A stretch of 34,538 bases of DNA from an uncultured Oscillospiraceae bacterium. GTDB taxonomy: Bacteria > Bacillota > Clostridia > Oscillospirales > Oscillospiraceae. The notes beneath the pieces were generated by a model that saw only the letters and a list, made by a program, of their open reading frames with translations, did no database searches and was not told where the DNA came from. Shown piece after piece: positions 15,590 to 23,963 of the stretch. The translations under genes and the position numbers were made by a program. Every line of letters begins with the position of its first letter. Position 1 is the first letter of the stretch. The stretch is taken from NCBI GenBank assembly GCA_944385765.1, contig CALWYL010000020.1, forward strand, positions 1-34,538, given 5' to 3'.

Positions 15590-17731
15590 ATGAATATGGA
15601 AAAACTTTTGAAACCCAAGGCGATGGCGATAGTGGGGGCTAATGAGAAGCGAGGCTCGTTTGGGAACTACAGCGCCATCAACGCGCTGCAGAACCGGGAG
15701 AGCGTGAAGGTGTATTTCGTGAACGCCAAGTCGGAGCGCGTCCTGGGGAAGCAGACCTACAAATCCCTCTCCGAGCTCCCCGAGGTGCCGGACTGCGTCA
15801 TGCTGGTGACGCCCAAGAGCAGCATACCCGGCCTGCTGCGGGAGGCGGGAGAGCTGGGCGTCGGCGCGGCGATAATAGTGGCCGCCGGCTACAGCGAGGA
15901 GGGAACCGAGGAGGGCAGGCGCGACGAGCGGGAAATCGTCGAGATTGCGCGCAGGTACGACATGGCCGTGATGGGGCCCAACTGCACGGGCTATGTGAAC
16001 AACGTGGACAAGATAAAGATGTGGGGCATGGGCGGCACGGAGTTCGACATGGGCAGCCGTAGCACCGGCATCGCCTTCTTCTCCCAGAGCGGGACCATGG
16101 CCATACATGCGCTCAGCTGCAACTACGTGGACATCTCCTATGTGTTCTCGCTGGGCAACTCGGTGGTGCTGACGATGGAGGACGCCATGGCCTACGCCGT
16201 GGAGGACCCGCACGTCTACATGCTCTGCCTCTATCTGGAGGGCGTGCGCAACGGGCGCCGCTTTATGGACATACTCAACAGGGCCCGCGAGCTGGGCAAG
16301 CCCGTGGTGATACACGCCTCGGGCATGAGCGCCAAGGGCGCCATAGCCGCGGCCTCGCACACGGGCAACCTGGCCAGCAGCCGCGCGGTGTACGAGGCGG
16401 TGTGCGAGAAGTACGGCGTGGTGCTGGTGGAGAGCATAGACGAGTTCCTGTGCGCTGCCAACGTCCTGGGCACCTGGCGCAACAAGCTGCCCGCCGGGGG
16501 CAACGTGGCGGCGGTGAACGGCTCCGGCGGCGAGAACGCCGTCTGTGCCGACCTGGGCGAGATGTACGGCGTGCCCATGCCCGACCTGCAGCCGGAGACC
16601 ATCGAGCGGCTGAAGCGGGTGCTGCCGGAATTCGCCTCGCCGAAGAACCCGCTGGACATGACGGCCATAACCAGCGACACGGACACGGTGTGCGTCGAGA
16701 CGCTGACCGCCCTGGGCGAGGACCCCAATGTGGACGCCATCATATTCACCATAGCCCAGTTCAACGAGCCCAATGAGAAGGACCGCCAGCAGGCGGAGGT
16801 GTTCGGCGAGTCGCTCAACGAGCGCTACGCCCGCCCGTGCATAAAGTATGAACAGCTCGAGGGCTCGGTGCCGGTGATGGTCATACCGCAGGTGGAGGAC
16901 AGGCGCGATTATGAGTGGCGCATGAAGCTCAAGGCGGCGGGCGTGCCCATACTGGCCACGAGCCTCATAGGCTACAAGGTGCTGGGCAAGATATGCCGCT
17001 TCCTCAACTACCGCGAAGAAGAGCACCTGCGCGAGAACGCCGCGCCGGAGCGGGCGCTCTCGGGCGAGGTAATCCGGCACACGGAGGCGGAGTCCCGCGC
17101 GCTGCTGGAGAGCGCGGGGGTGCCCTTCCCCAGGCAGGCGGCCGTAGCCTCAAAAGACGGGCTGGCCGCGGCAATGGAGGGCCTGCGCTTCCCCCTGGTG
17201 ATGAAGATATCCTCGCCGGATATTGCGCACAAGACGGAGGCCGGGGGCGTGAAGCTCAATATACGCTCCGCCGGCGAGGCGGAGGCGGCCTTCGACGAGA
17301 TAATGGAGAGCTGCGCCAGGCACTTGCCCTCGGCCAGGCTGGAGGGGGTGCTGCTCCAGGAGATGGCCCCCGCGGGCACGGAGATGATAGTCGGCGTGAC
17401 CAGCGACAGGCAGTTCGGGCCGATGCTGCTCGTGGGCATGGGCGGCGTGTTCACCGAGGTGTTCAAGGACACGGCCATGGCCGCCTGCCCGGTGTGCCGG
17501 GAGGAGGCCATGCACATGATAGACAGCCTGAAGGCGGCCCGGCTGCTGGACGGCTACCGCGGGAGCAGACCCTGCGACAAGGGCGCGCTGGCGGAGATAA
17601 TGGTAAAGGTGTCCCGCTTCGCGGCCGGGCGGCGCGGCACCCTAAAGGAGCTGGACATCAACCCGGTGATAGTGTACCCCCAGGGAGAAGGCGCCGTGGC
17701 GGTGGATGCCCTGGTGGTAGAGCAGGAGTGA
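15590..17731 (+). CDS. ADP-forming acyl-CoA synthetase (alpha-beta fusion)
   Basis: A 713-residue NDP-forming acyl-CoA synthetase of the ACD type: N-terminal CoA-binding Rossmann domain (Lys-Ala-Met-Ala-Ile-Val-Gly-Ala-Asn), a succinyl-CoA-synthetase-like ligase domain with the phosphoryl-carrier His257 in Ser-His-Thr-Gly-Asn-Leu-Ala, and a C-terminal ATP-grasp domain (from ~residue 480) with Lys-Thr-Glu-Ala-Gly-Gly-Val. It converts acyl-CoA + ADP + Pi to acid + CoA + ATP, conserving thioester energy in fermenters. I choose ATG 15590 (Met-Asn-Met-Glu-Lys), aligned with homologues; an in-frame TTG 18 bases earlier is less likely. As first gene in a block with a 2-oxoacid:ferredoxin oxidoreductase, it probably handles the acyl-CoA that complex makes. 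Confidence 0.9.
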   Translation: MNMEKLLKPKAMAIVGANEKRGSFGNYSAINALQNRESVKVYFVNAKSERVLGKQTYKSLSELPEVPDCVMLVTPKSSIPGLLREAGELGVGAAIIVAAGYSEEGTEEGRRDEREIVEIARRYDMAVMGPNCTGYVNNVDKIKMWGMGGTEFDMGSRSTGIAFFSQSGTMAIHALSCNYVDISYVFSLGNSVVLTMEDAMAYAVEDPHVYMLCLYLEGVRNGRRFMDILNRARELGKPVVIHASGMSAKGAIAAASHTGNLASSRAVYEAVCEKYGVVLVESIDEFLCAANVLGTWRNKLPAGGNVAAVNGSGGENAVCADLGEMYGVPMPDLQPETIERLKRVLPEFASPKNPLDMTAITSDTDTVCVETLTALGEDPNVDAIIFTIAQFNEPNEKDRQQAEVFGESLNERYARPCIKYEQLEGSVPVMVIPQVEDRRDYEWRMKLKAAGVPILATSLIGYKVLGKICRFLNYREEEHLRENAAPERALSGEVIRHTEAESRALLESAGVPFPRQAAVASKDGLAAAMEGLRFPLVMKISSPDIAHKTEAGGVKLNIRSAGEAEAAFDEIMESCARHLPSARLEGVLLQEMAPAGTEMIVGVTSDRQFGPMLLVGMGGVFTEVFKDTAMAACPVCREEAMHMIDSLKAARLLDGYRGSRPCDKGALAEIMVKVSRFAAGRRGTLKELDINPVIVYPQGEGAVAVDALVVEQE

Positions 17732-17837
17732 ACACAATAATGACCGGGTGTCTCCCGCTTAATTGCAGGGAGGGCGGAGAGATGCGGGGTTGTGTGACAT
17801 AAGGGAAAATGCTACTTTAAGAAGGAGAGGTAAACAG

Positions 17838-19049
17838 ATGAAAAATGAATCGCTGTGGTCCGCCATAAAAGCGGGCTTCCCCGTGGGGGCCGTGTTCTTC
17901 GGAGCCCTGGTGGGGCCGGCCATGGTCACGGGCTCGTACACCATCAACTACTTTTTGTGCTCCGGCGTGAAGGGCTGGATATACTTCTTCATATACGCCG
18001 CGGCAATAGGCTGGTTTTTCTTCATGGGCTTTGAGCACACCCGGCAGACCGCGCTCTGCAACCCGGGGGTGGACGTGTACAGCTATACGGTGCTGTCCAG
18101 GTCGCTGTACGGCCCCAAGCTGAGGTTCATGGTGCCCATTTACAACCTCTGGGTGTTCGTGGCCATGATTATCACCGGCGCCACCACCGTGGCCACCGGC
18201 GGCACGCTCATAGCCTCCTTCCTCGGCGTCGATTACATCATCGGGGCCATCATCATGGCGCTGCTCAACATGTGCATCGCCGTGTTCGGCGTCGAGATGA
18301 TACGCAAGTCCTCCACCTACATGACCTTCGGCATCATAGCCATGATGGTCGTGCTGGTCGTGATAACTGTGGCCACCAAGGGCAGGGAACTCGTCGAATT
18401 CCTCGGCAGCGACTGGTATCCCCCCACCGGCGGGCGCAGCTGGGGCAACGGCGCCTGGCGCGTGTTTGTCCTCACCTGCTCCTCCTGCTCCTGGGCGCTG
18501 GGCCTCGGCGCCGTCGCCCAGAAGATGCAGACCAAGAAGGCCTGCGCGGCCGGCGGCCTCTCCGCCGGCATACTCGGCGCTTTCGCCTTCTTCCTGATGT
18601 ACATAATCGTCGTGCCCTGGGTCAATGAGACTTACGCCGGCGGCACGGCCGTGGAGGCCCCGGTGCTCAACATAGCCACCGACTGGCTGGGCATGCCCTG
18701 GCTCGGCGTAATCTACTATGTGCTGATGATTCTGGCCCTGGTGTCCTCCGGCGCGCCCAGCCTCTTCGTCGCCGCGGACCGCATAAAGGCCATCATCCCC
18801 CCTGCCAGGAACGCGAAGAACCAGACCGTGGCCATGATTGGCTGCTGCCTCATCTACAGCGTGGTTGTCGTCATCATGGCCACCGGCGGACTGACGACGA
18901 TAGTGTCCTACTACTTCCAGTATCTCGGCTACTTCGGCCAGATATGCGGCGTCATCCCCATGGCGATAGTGTGGCCCATACTCAGGGCCAAGGGCGTGAA
19001 GCCCATCATCCCCGCGCCGCTCAAGAGCTCGAGCGGCCAGCAGAAGTGA
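17838..19049 (+). CDS. Putative membrane transporter (YkvI-like, APC-type fold)
   Basis: A 403-residue protein with about 10-11 membrane helices. The start at ATG 17838 is set by AAGGAGAGG seven bases upstream; the longer in-frame extension has no such site. Helix 1 contains Gly-Ala-Leu-Val-Gly-Pro-Ala-Met-Val-Thr-Gly-Ser, an unwound-helix pattern found in LeuT/APC-fold carriers and similar to the YkvI family. Other features are an Arg-Gln/Lys-Lys-Ala loop after helix 6 and conserved Ser-Ser-Gly-Ala-Pro-Ser in helix 8. Substrate is unknown, but its place between an acyl-CoA synthetase and a dehydratase suggests uptake of the acid that the block degrades. It could instead be an NCS1-like carrier; I hold the YkvI label loosely. 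Confidence 0.6.
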   Translation: MKNESLWSAIKAGFPVGAVFFGALVGPAMVTGSYTINYFLCSGVKGWIYFFIYAAAIGWFFFMGFEHTRQTALCNPGVDVYSYTVLSRSLYGPKLRFMVPIYNLWVFVAMIITGATTVATGGTLIASFLGVDYIIGAIIMALLNMCIAVFGVEMIRKSSTYMTFGIIAMMVVLVVITVATKGRELVEFLGSDWYPPTGGRSWGNGAWRVFVLTCSSCSWALGLGAVAQKMQTKKACAAGGLSAGILGAFAFFLMYIIVVPWVNETYAGGTAVEAPVLNIATDWLGMPWLGVIYYVLMILALVSSGAPSLFVAADRIKAIIPPARNAKNQTVAMIGCCLIYSVVVVIMATGGLTTIVSYYFQYLGYFGQICGVIPMAIVWPILRAKGVKPIIPAPLKSSSGQQK

Positions 19050-19058
19050 GAAACCGCA

Positions 19059-19080
19059 TGGAGCGGCTCTTGCCGCTCCA
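19059..19080 (+). other. Intercistronic stem-loop
   Basis: TGGAGCGGC and GCCGCTCCA form a perfect 9-bp stem with a TCTT loop, 10 bases after the transporter stop. There is no T tract, so it is not a standard terminator; mRNA stabilisation or processing is possible. Confidence 0.55.
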
Positions 19081-19117
19081 CTCCCTGCAACCCCAATATT
19101 GACAGGAGGAGAGACAA

Positions 19118-20797
19118 ATGGAAGGCAATATAAGCAGAGACATGAAGGAAGGCGGGCACCGCGTATGTGTCCGCAGCCTGCTTGAGGCCTCCGGTTTCGT
19201 GCGCGAGGACGTAGAGCGCCCGCTGATAGGCATTGCCAACAGCTTCACCGACGCCATAGCCGGGCACGCCCACCTCAACCAGCTCACGGAGGCGGTGGCC
19301 GCCGGCATATACGCCGCGGGGGGCACGCCCATAAAGTTCGGCACCATCGGCATAGGCGACTGCCTCGTCAACAACGAGCAGAGGTGGCGCTACTCCCTGC
19401 CGAGCCGCGACCTCATCTGCGACTCCATTGAATCCGTGGCCATAGGCCATGGCCTGGACGGCATAGTGCTGGTGGCCGGATGCGACAAGACCGTGCCCGG
19501 CATGATGATGGCCGCCGCCAGGGTGAACATACCCGCCATAGTGGTCTGCGCCGGCGCCATGCTGCCCGGCAGGCACAACGGCAAGAAGATAGACGTCGTC
19601 ACCGGCGGCGCAGTCATCTCCAAGTCGCTGCTCGGCGAGATAAGCGACGAGGAAGTGGACGAGTACGAGCGCGACATGTGCCCCACCTGCGGCTCCTGCG
19701 CCGGCATGTTCACGGCCAACTCCATGGCCTGCATGTCCGAGGTGCTGGGCCTGGGCCTGCCCGGCAACGGCACCGTGCCCGCCGTGTACTCCGAGCGCAC
19801 GCACATTGCCCGCCACTCCGGCATGAAGATTATGGAGCTGGTGCGCAAGAACATCCGCCCCTCCGACATCCTCACCAAGGCCGCGTTCGACAACGCCATC
19901 GCCGTGGACATGATGCTCGGCTGCTCGACGAACACGGCGCTGCACCTGCCCGCCATAGCCGGCGAGATGGGCATAGAGCTCAGCCTCAAGGACTTCGGCG
20001 AGGTGAGCCGCCGCACGCCGAACATCTGCCGCATATCCCCCTACTCCGCCGACACCCACATAGTGGACCTCTACGAGGCCGGCGGCATCCAGGCGGTCAT
20101 CAGGCAGGGCATTGACGCCGGATACATAGACGGCAGCTGCATGACCGTCACGGGCAGGACGCTCGACGAGACGACGAAAAACGCAAAGGTGCTCAACAGC
20201 GAGGTAATCAGGCCCTTTGAGCAGGCGTATTCCCCCAACGGCGGGCTGGACGTCATGTACGGCTCGCTGGCCCCGGACGGCTGCCTCTGCAAGGTCGCCG
20301 GCTGCCCGGACGAGATGAGGAAGTTCACCGGCACCGCCAGGTGCTTCGACAGGGAGCCCGACGCGGCCGAGGCCGTGAAGAGCGGCAAGATAAAGCCGGG
20401 CGACATAGTCGTGCTGAGGAACTGCGGGCCCAAGGGCAGCCCCGGCATGCCCGAGATGGCCATCCTGGCCTCCACCATCGCCGCCGCCGGGCTCAGGAGC
20501 AGCGCGGCGCTGATAACAGACGGCCGCTTCTCCGGCGTCACCACCGGCGCCGTCATAGGGCACGTCTCCCCGGAGGCGGCGCTGGGCGGGCCGATTGGGC
20601 TCGTGAGGGACGGCGACCAGATAGAGTACGACACCGTCAACGGGACCATCAACCTGCTCATCAGCGAGGAGGAGATGGCCAAGCGCAGGGCCGAGTGGAA
20701 GCCGCTGCCGCCCAGGGTGACCTCCGGCTACCTGGCCAAGTACGCCAGCATGGTGGGGCCCGCCTCCAAGGGCGCGCGGGTCATACCCAAGCTCTGA
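19118..20797 (+). CDS. IlvD/EDD-family Fe-S dehydratase, paralogue 1
   Basis: A 559-residue dehydratase of the dihydroxy-acid/phosphogluconate dehydratase family, which removes water from 2,3-dihydroxy acids to give 2-oxo-3-deoxy acids. Cluster-binding cysteines are in the canonical contexts: Cys122 in Gly-Cys-Asp-Lys-Thr-Val-Pro-Gly, and Cys188, Cys191 and Cys194 in Cys-Pro-Thr-Cys-Gly-Ser-Cys-Ala-Gly-Met. The C-terminal beta domain has the Ser-Ser-Ala-Ala-Leu-Ile-Thr-Asp-Gly-Arg-Phe-Ser-Gly active-site stretch. No ilvC, ilvB, ilvE or leu genes are near, so branched-chain amino acid synthesis is not its likely job; the family also includes aldonate dehydratases, which fits a catabolic block better. 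Start ATG 19118 follows AGGAGGAG. Confidence 0.9.
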   Translation: MEGNISRDMKEGGHRVCVRSLLEASGFVREDVERPLIGIANSFTDAIAGHAHLNQLTEAVAAGIYAAGGTPIKFGTIGIGDCLVNNEQRWRYSLPSRDLICDSIESVAIGHGLDGIVLVAGCDKTVPGMMMAAARVNIPAIVVCAGAMLPGRHNGKKIDVVTGGAVISKSLLGEISDEEVDEYERDMCPTCGSCAGMFTANSMACMSEVLGLGLPGNGTVPAVYSERTHIARHSGMKIMELVRKNIRPSDILTKAAFDNAIAVDMMLGCSTNTALHLPAIAGEMGIELSLKDFGEVSRRTPNICRISPYSADTHIVDLYEAGGIQAVIRQGIDAGYIDGSCMTVTGRTLDETTKNAKVLNSEVIRPFEQAYSPNGGLDVMYGSLAPDGCLCKVAGCPDEMRKFTGTARCFDREPDAAEAVKSGKIKPGDIVVLRNCGPKGSPGMPEMAILASTIAAAGLRSSAALITDGRFSGVTTGAVIGHVSPEAALGGPIGLVRDGDQIEYDTVNGTINLLISEEEMAKRRAEWKPLPPRVTSGYLAKYASMVGPASKGARVIPKL

Positions 20798-20825
20798 GAG
20801 CCGCCACACGTGTAAAAACCAGGCC

Positions 20826-20858
20826 GGGCCGTCCCGGGGCGCAGCCCCTGGACGGCCC
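20826..20858 (+). other. Intercistronic stem-loop
   Basis: GGGCCGTCC (20826-20834) pairs with GGACGGCCC (20850-20858), with an inner GGGG/CCCC stem. It lies in the 120-base gap after IlvD paralogue 1 and has no T tract. It resembles a stabilising or processing element rather than a terminator. Confidence 0.5.
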
Positions 20859-20917
20859 GCGCGGAAAGAGGACCGTCTCCACATAGGAGAGAATCAGAAG
20901 CGACAAGGAGCCAGAAA

Positions 20918-22897
20918 ATGATGGATAACTACAAACTCCTGTTTGCCCCGGGACAGCTGGGGCGGGTGCGGACAAAGAACCGCGCCGTGATGACCGCCAT
21001 GATGACGGGTTTCCCCGGAGTTACCGGAGGCGACGCAGACGAGCGCATAATCCGCTATTACGAGGAGCGGGCGGCCGGCGGGACGGGCGTGATAATCACG
21101 GAGGCCGGAGTGGTGGACGAGATATACGGCATGGCGCGCTTCAACCAGCTGCACTACACCCGCCCGCACATCACCAGCCTGGCCAAGCTCAACGAGAGGC
21201 TGCACAGATTCAACGCGGTGACCATAGCGCAGCTGTGGCACGGGGGCTTTATCTGCAGCCCGGAGGTCACGGGGCACGAGACGCTCTCCCCCAGCGGGGT
21301 GGACAGCGTGGCCGGGCGGCCCAACCGCGCGATGACGGCGGAGGACATAGCCTACGTCACGCGCTGCTTCGCGGAGTCGGCCGCGTGCTGCCGCGACGCC
21401 GGATACGACGGTGTGGAGATACATCTGGCGCACGGCTACCTGCTGCACCAGTTCATGAGCCGCTATTACAACCGCCGCGAGGACGAATACGGCGGCAGCT
21501 TTGAAAACCGCATGCGCTTCCCCGTGGAGGTCATAAGGGCCGTGCGCGAGGCGGTGGGGCCGCGCTACCTGGTGGGCGTGCGCATCAGCGGGGACGACAT
21601 GGCCTCCGGCTTCAGCGAGCTGCACATAACCCGGGAAGAGGGGCTGGAGATAGCGAAGTATATCGACGCGCTGGGCATGGTGGACTATATAAACGTCTCC
21701 AACGGCAACAAGCTCACCAACAACGCCAACTGCGACCCGTTCTTCTACGACTTCGGCTGGAAGAAGGACATAGCCAGGGGCATACGCGAGGCGGTGAGCG
21801 TGCCGGTGATAGCCACCAACTCGGTCAAGGCCCCGGACCAGGCCGAGGCCACGCTGGAGGAGGGCGTCTGCGACTTCGTGGGCATGGGCAGGGCGAACCT
21901 GGCCGACCCCAACTTCATGGCCAAGGCTGCCCTGGGCCGGGAGGGCGAGATAAAGGGCTGCATAGGCTGCCTCTTCTGCCGCGAGCCGCGCGGCGGCGGG
22001 CAGATGCCCGCGCAGTGCGCCATCAACCCCAGGGCGGGCTGCGAGATTGACTATCCGCCCCAGGGGCGCGACGGGGAGGGCCGCCCCGTGGCGGTGATAG
22101 GCGCCGGCCCCGGCGGCATGGAAGCCGCGGTGAACCTGGCAGCGCGCGGCTACAAGGTAACGCTGTTCGAGAAATACGCCCAGGTGGGCGGGAGCATGAA
22201 CCTGGCGGACAAGCCCGACCACAAGGAGCGCATAGAGCGGCTGATACACACCTATGAGGCGCAGCTGAGCCACTTCGGCGTGGACGTGCGCTGCGGCGTG
22301 GACTGCACGCCGGAGATGGCCGCGGAGCTGGAGCCGGTGGGCGTCTTCCTCGCCTGCGGCGCGGAGCCGATAGTGCCGCCGGTGCCGGGTGTAAACCTGC
22401 CGCATGTGTTCACGGCCCAGGACACCATAAGGCGCGGCCTCACCTTCCCGGGCAAGAGGATAGCCATAGTGGGCACGGGGCTCACGGGGCTGGAGACGGC
22501 GGAGATACTCTCCAAGGACTGCGCGTCCATGACCATGATAGACATGGTGGAGGTCGGCCCCGGGCTGATACACGAGATACTCGACGAGATGCTGAAGATA
22601 CTGGAGCCGCGCGGCGTCAGGTTCCTGCCGCACCACAAGCTCGCGGCCATAGACGGGGACGGGCTCAAGGCCGAGCGGCTCTCCGACGGGGCCACGGTGG
22701 ACGTGCCGGCGGACATAGTTGTGCTGTCGCTGGGCGTCAGCCCGGACCGCGCGCTGGTGGAGGCCTTCCGCGCCAGGTTCGGCGACAAGTGCCGCACCAT
22801 AGGCGACGCCAACCAGAGCGGCCGCATAGGCCACGCCACGAGATCGGGCTTCCTGCAGGCCTATTCGTTCAGGCCGCTGGAGGACCTGGTCCCCTGA
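20918..22897 (+). CDS. NADH:flavin oxidoreductase / enoate reductase (FadH/BaiH-like)
   Basis: A 659-residue fusion. Residues ~1-330 form an old-yellow-enzyme TIM barrel binding FMN, with His-Leu-Ala-His-Gly-Tyr-Leu-Leu-His-Gln-Phe and Asp-Glu-Tyr-Gly-Gly-Ser-Phe-Glu-Asn-Arg. A four-Cys 4Fe-4S site follows (Cys348, 351, 354, 367). Residues ~385-659 form an FAD/NAD(P)H module with Gly-Ala-Gly-Pro-Gly-Gly-Met-Glu-Ala-Ala and Gly-Thr-Gly-Leu-Thr-Gly-Leu-Glu-Thr-Ala. Relatives reduce C=C bonds next to a carbonyl or carboxyl (2,4-dienoyl-CoA, 2-enoates, bile acid enones). The Cys spacing is C-x2-C-x2-C-x12-C rather than the C-x2-C-x3-C-x11-C of E. coli FadH. In this block it probably reduces an unsaturated oxo acid made by the dehydratases. 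Confidence 0.88.
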   Translation: MMDNYKLLFAPGQLGRVRTKNRAVMTAMMTGFPGVTGGDADERIIRYYEERAAGGTGVIITEAGVVDEIYGMARFNQLHYTRPHITSLAKLNERLHRFNAVTIAQLWHGGFICSPEVTGHETLSPSGVDSVAGRPNRAMTAEDIAYVTRCFAESAACCRDAGYDGVEIHLAHGYLLHQFMSRYYNRREDEYGGSFENRMRFPVEVIRAVREAVGPRYLVGVRISGDDMASGFSELHITREEGLEIAKYIDALGMVDYINVSNGNKLTNNANCDPFFYDFGWKKDIARGIREAVSVPVIATNSVKAPDQAEATLEEGVCDFVGMGRANLADPNFMAKAALGREGEIKGCIGCLFCREPRGGGQMPAQCAINPRAGCEIDYPPQGRDGEGRPVAVIGAGPGGMEAAVNLAARGYKVTLFEKYAQVGGSMNLADKPDHKERIERLIHTYEAQLSHFGVDVRCGVDCTPEMAAELEPVGVFLACGAEPIVPPVPGVNLPHVFTAQDTIRRGLTFPGKRIAIVGTGLTGLETAEILSKDCASMTMIDMVEVGPGLIHEILDEMLKILEPRGVRFLPHHKLAAIDGDGLKAERLSDGATVDVPADIVVLSLGVSPDRALVEAFRARFGDKCRTIGDANQSGRIGHATRSGFLQAYSFRPLEDLVP

Positions 22898-22912
22898 GAA
22901 GGAGGAGAGCGT

Positions 22913-23311
22913 ATGTCACTATTCGTCTGTAAGTGGAAAAAGGAATTCGGCCCCCAGGTGAAGGAGGCCATACGCGGGGAGATATGCGAGGGCTTCGGCA
23001 GGCTCTGCGGCATAGACCCCAAGTATTTCGCCGTGCTGTTTGAGGACTACCCGGAGGGGGATTTCTCGGACCAGGGCATAGGCGTATTCGTCATAGTCCA
23101 TCAGACCGAGGGGCGCGACGACGCGTTTAAGGACGAGGCCGTGCGCATCATAACGGACGCCTTCTGCGCGCACACGGGCTGGGACAGCTCGCGCGTTAGC
23201 ATCATGATACTGGACATACTCAAGGGCAGCATGGGCAACAGAGGCGTGATAGTCAACCGCGGAGGGGCGGCCGCCGAGGCGATAATCGACGGCAGCTTCC
23301 CTGAGGGCTGA
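22913..23311 (+). CDS. Tautomerase-fold protein lacking Pro1
   Basis: A 132-residue protein built of two beta-alpha-beta units, the pattern of the tautomerase (4-oxalocrotonate tautomerase/MIF/cis-CaaD) superfamily: strand, amphipathic helix, then Phe-Ala-Val-Leu-Phe-Glu-Asp-Tyr-Pro-Glu; and a second set ending Ile-Met-Ile-Leu-Asp-Ile-Leu-Lys-Gly-Ser-Met-Gly-Asn with a terminal Val-Asn-Arg-Gly-Gly. The catalytic N-terminal Pro of the superfamily is absent: the start, fixed by AAGGAGGAG, gives Met-Ser-Leu-Phe. It is followed 14 bases later by a homologous gene that does have Pro2. The two may form a hetero-oligomer with one active and one structural subunit (inference). Family assignment is from fold pattern, not a strong motif. 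Confidence 0.65.
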   Translation: MSLFVCKWKKEFGPQVKEAIRGEICEGFGRLCGIDPKYFAVLFEDYPEGDFSDQGIGVFVIVHQTEGRDDAFKDEAVRIITDAFCAHTGWDSSRVSIMILDILKGSMGNRGVIVNRGGAAAEAIIDGSFPEG

Positions 23312-23325
23312 GAGGGGGCGGAGCT

Positions 23326-23745
23326 ATGCCTCTGATGGAGGTGACCCTGGAGCGGGGGCTCAGCGGGGAGGCGAAGGCGGCGCTGCGCCGCGACCTCTGC
23401 CGCGACATGGCGGAGCTGGTGGGCCTGGACCCCAGCTTTATCGCCGTGCTGTTCAAGGAGCTTCCGGAGGGCGGAACGCACGGGCACGGCTCGTTCACCG
23501 AGGTGTACCTCTCCGAGGGCCGGGACCTGGAGTTCAAGGGGAGGCTGATGCGCTTTGTGTGCGAGGACATATGCCGGCACACGGCGCTGGACGGCGGCCA
23601 GGTGAGCGTCATCATACACGATATCAGGAGGGGCAGCGTGGCCGTGAGCGGGCACGTGGTGAACCGCGGCGGCACGGCCGCCGAGACTGTAATCCGCGAG
23701 CGCGGGGAGACCGTCTACCGGGCGGCGGATGGGCGAAAGGACTAG
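23326..23745 (+). CDS. Tautomerase-fold protein with Pro1
   Basis: A 139-residue homologue of the preceding gene, sharing the two beta-alpha-beta units and the closing Val-Asn-Arg-Gly-Gly. It begins Met-Pro-Leu-Met-Glu-Val, so removal of Met would expose the N-terminal Pro that acts as the general base in 4-oxalocrotonate tautomerases. Length fits the fused-repeat (cis-CaaD/MIF-like, 115-150 residue) rather than the short 62-residue class. The expected reaction is keto-enol tautomerisation or hydration of an unsaturated 2-oxo acid, suitable between a dehydratase and a C=C reductase. A GGGGGCGGAG ribosome binding site precedes the ATG, and the ferredoxin gene starts 5 bases after the stop. Confidence 0.7.
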   Translation: MPLMEVTLERGLSGEAKAALRRDLCRDMAELVGLDPSFIAVLFKELPEGGTHGHGSFTEVYLSEGRDLEFKGRLMRFVCEDICRHTALDGGQVSVIIHDIRRGSVAVSGHVVNRGGTAAETVIRERGETVYRAADGRKD

Positions 23746-23750
23746 ACGAC

Positions 23751-23954
23751 ATGGCAATGATAAAAGTTGAGACGGACTGCTGCAAGGGCTGCGGCATATG
23801 CGTGGAAAACTGCCCGCGCGGCTGCCTGGAGCTGAGCGGGGACTTCAACTCCTTCGGGAACTACTACTGCGTGCAGAGCGAGCCGGAGAAGTGCATAGGA
23901 TGCAAAATATGCGGCATCATGTGCCCGGACAGCGCCATAAGCGTGTTTAAATGA
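23751..23954 (+). CDS. korD: 2x[4Fe-4S] ferredoxin subunit of 2-oxoacid oxidoreductase (KorD-like)
   Basis: A 67-residue protein that is little more than two 4Fe-4S ligation motifs: Cys-x2-Cys-x2-Cys-x3-Cys-Pro at about residues 11-21, and Cys-x2-Cys-x2-Cys-x3-Cys-Pro near residues 48-58, the first preceded by an extra Cys pair. It is the delta subunit that takes electrons from the thiamine-dependent subunits encoded next. The order ferredoxin-A-B-C matches korDABC operons of methanogens and clostridia. Start ATG at 23751; a second ATG two codons later is also possible. Confidence 0.9.
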   Translation: MAMIKVETDCCKGCGICVENCPRGCLELSGDFNSFGNYYCVQSEPEKCIGCKICGIMCPDSAISVFK

Positions 23955-23963
23955 GGTCGAGTG

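Noticed and set aside
19059..19080. Stem-loop after the transporter gene as a transcription terminator
   Set aside because: No T tract follows on either strand and the next gene has no visible promoter, so read-through is needed.
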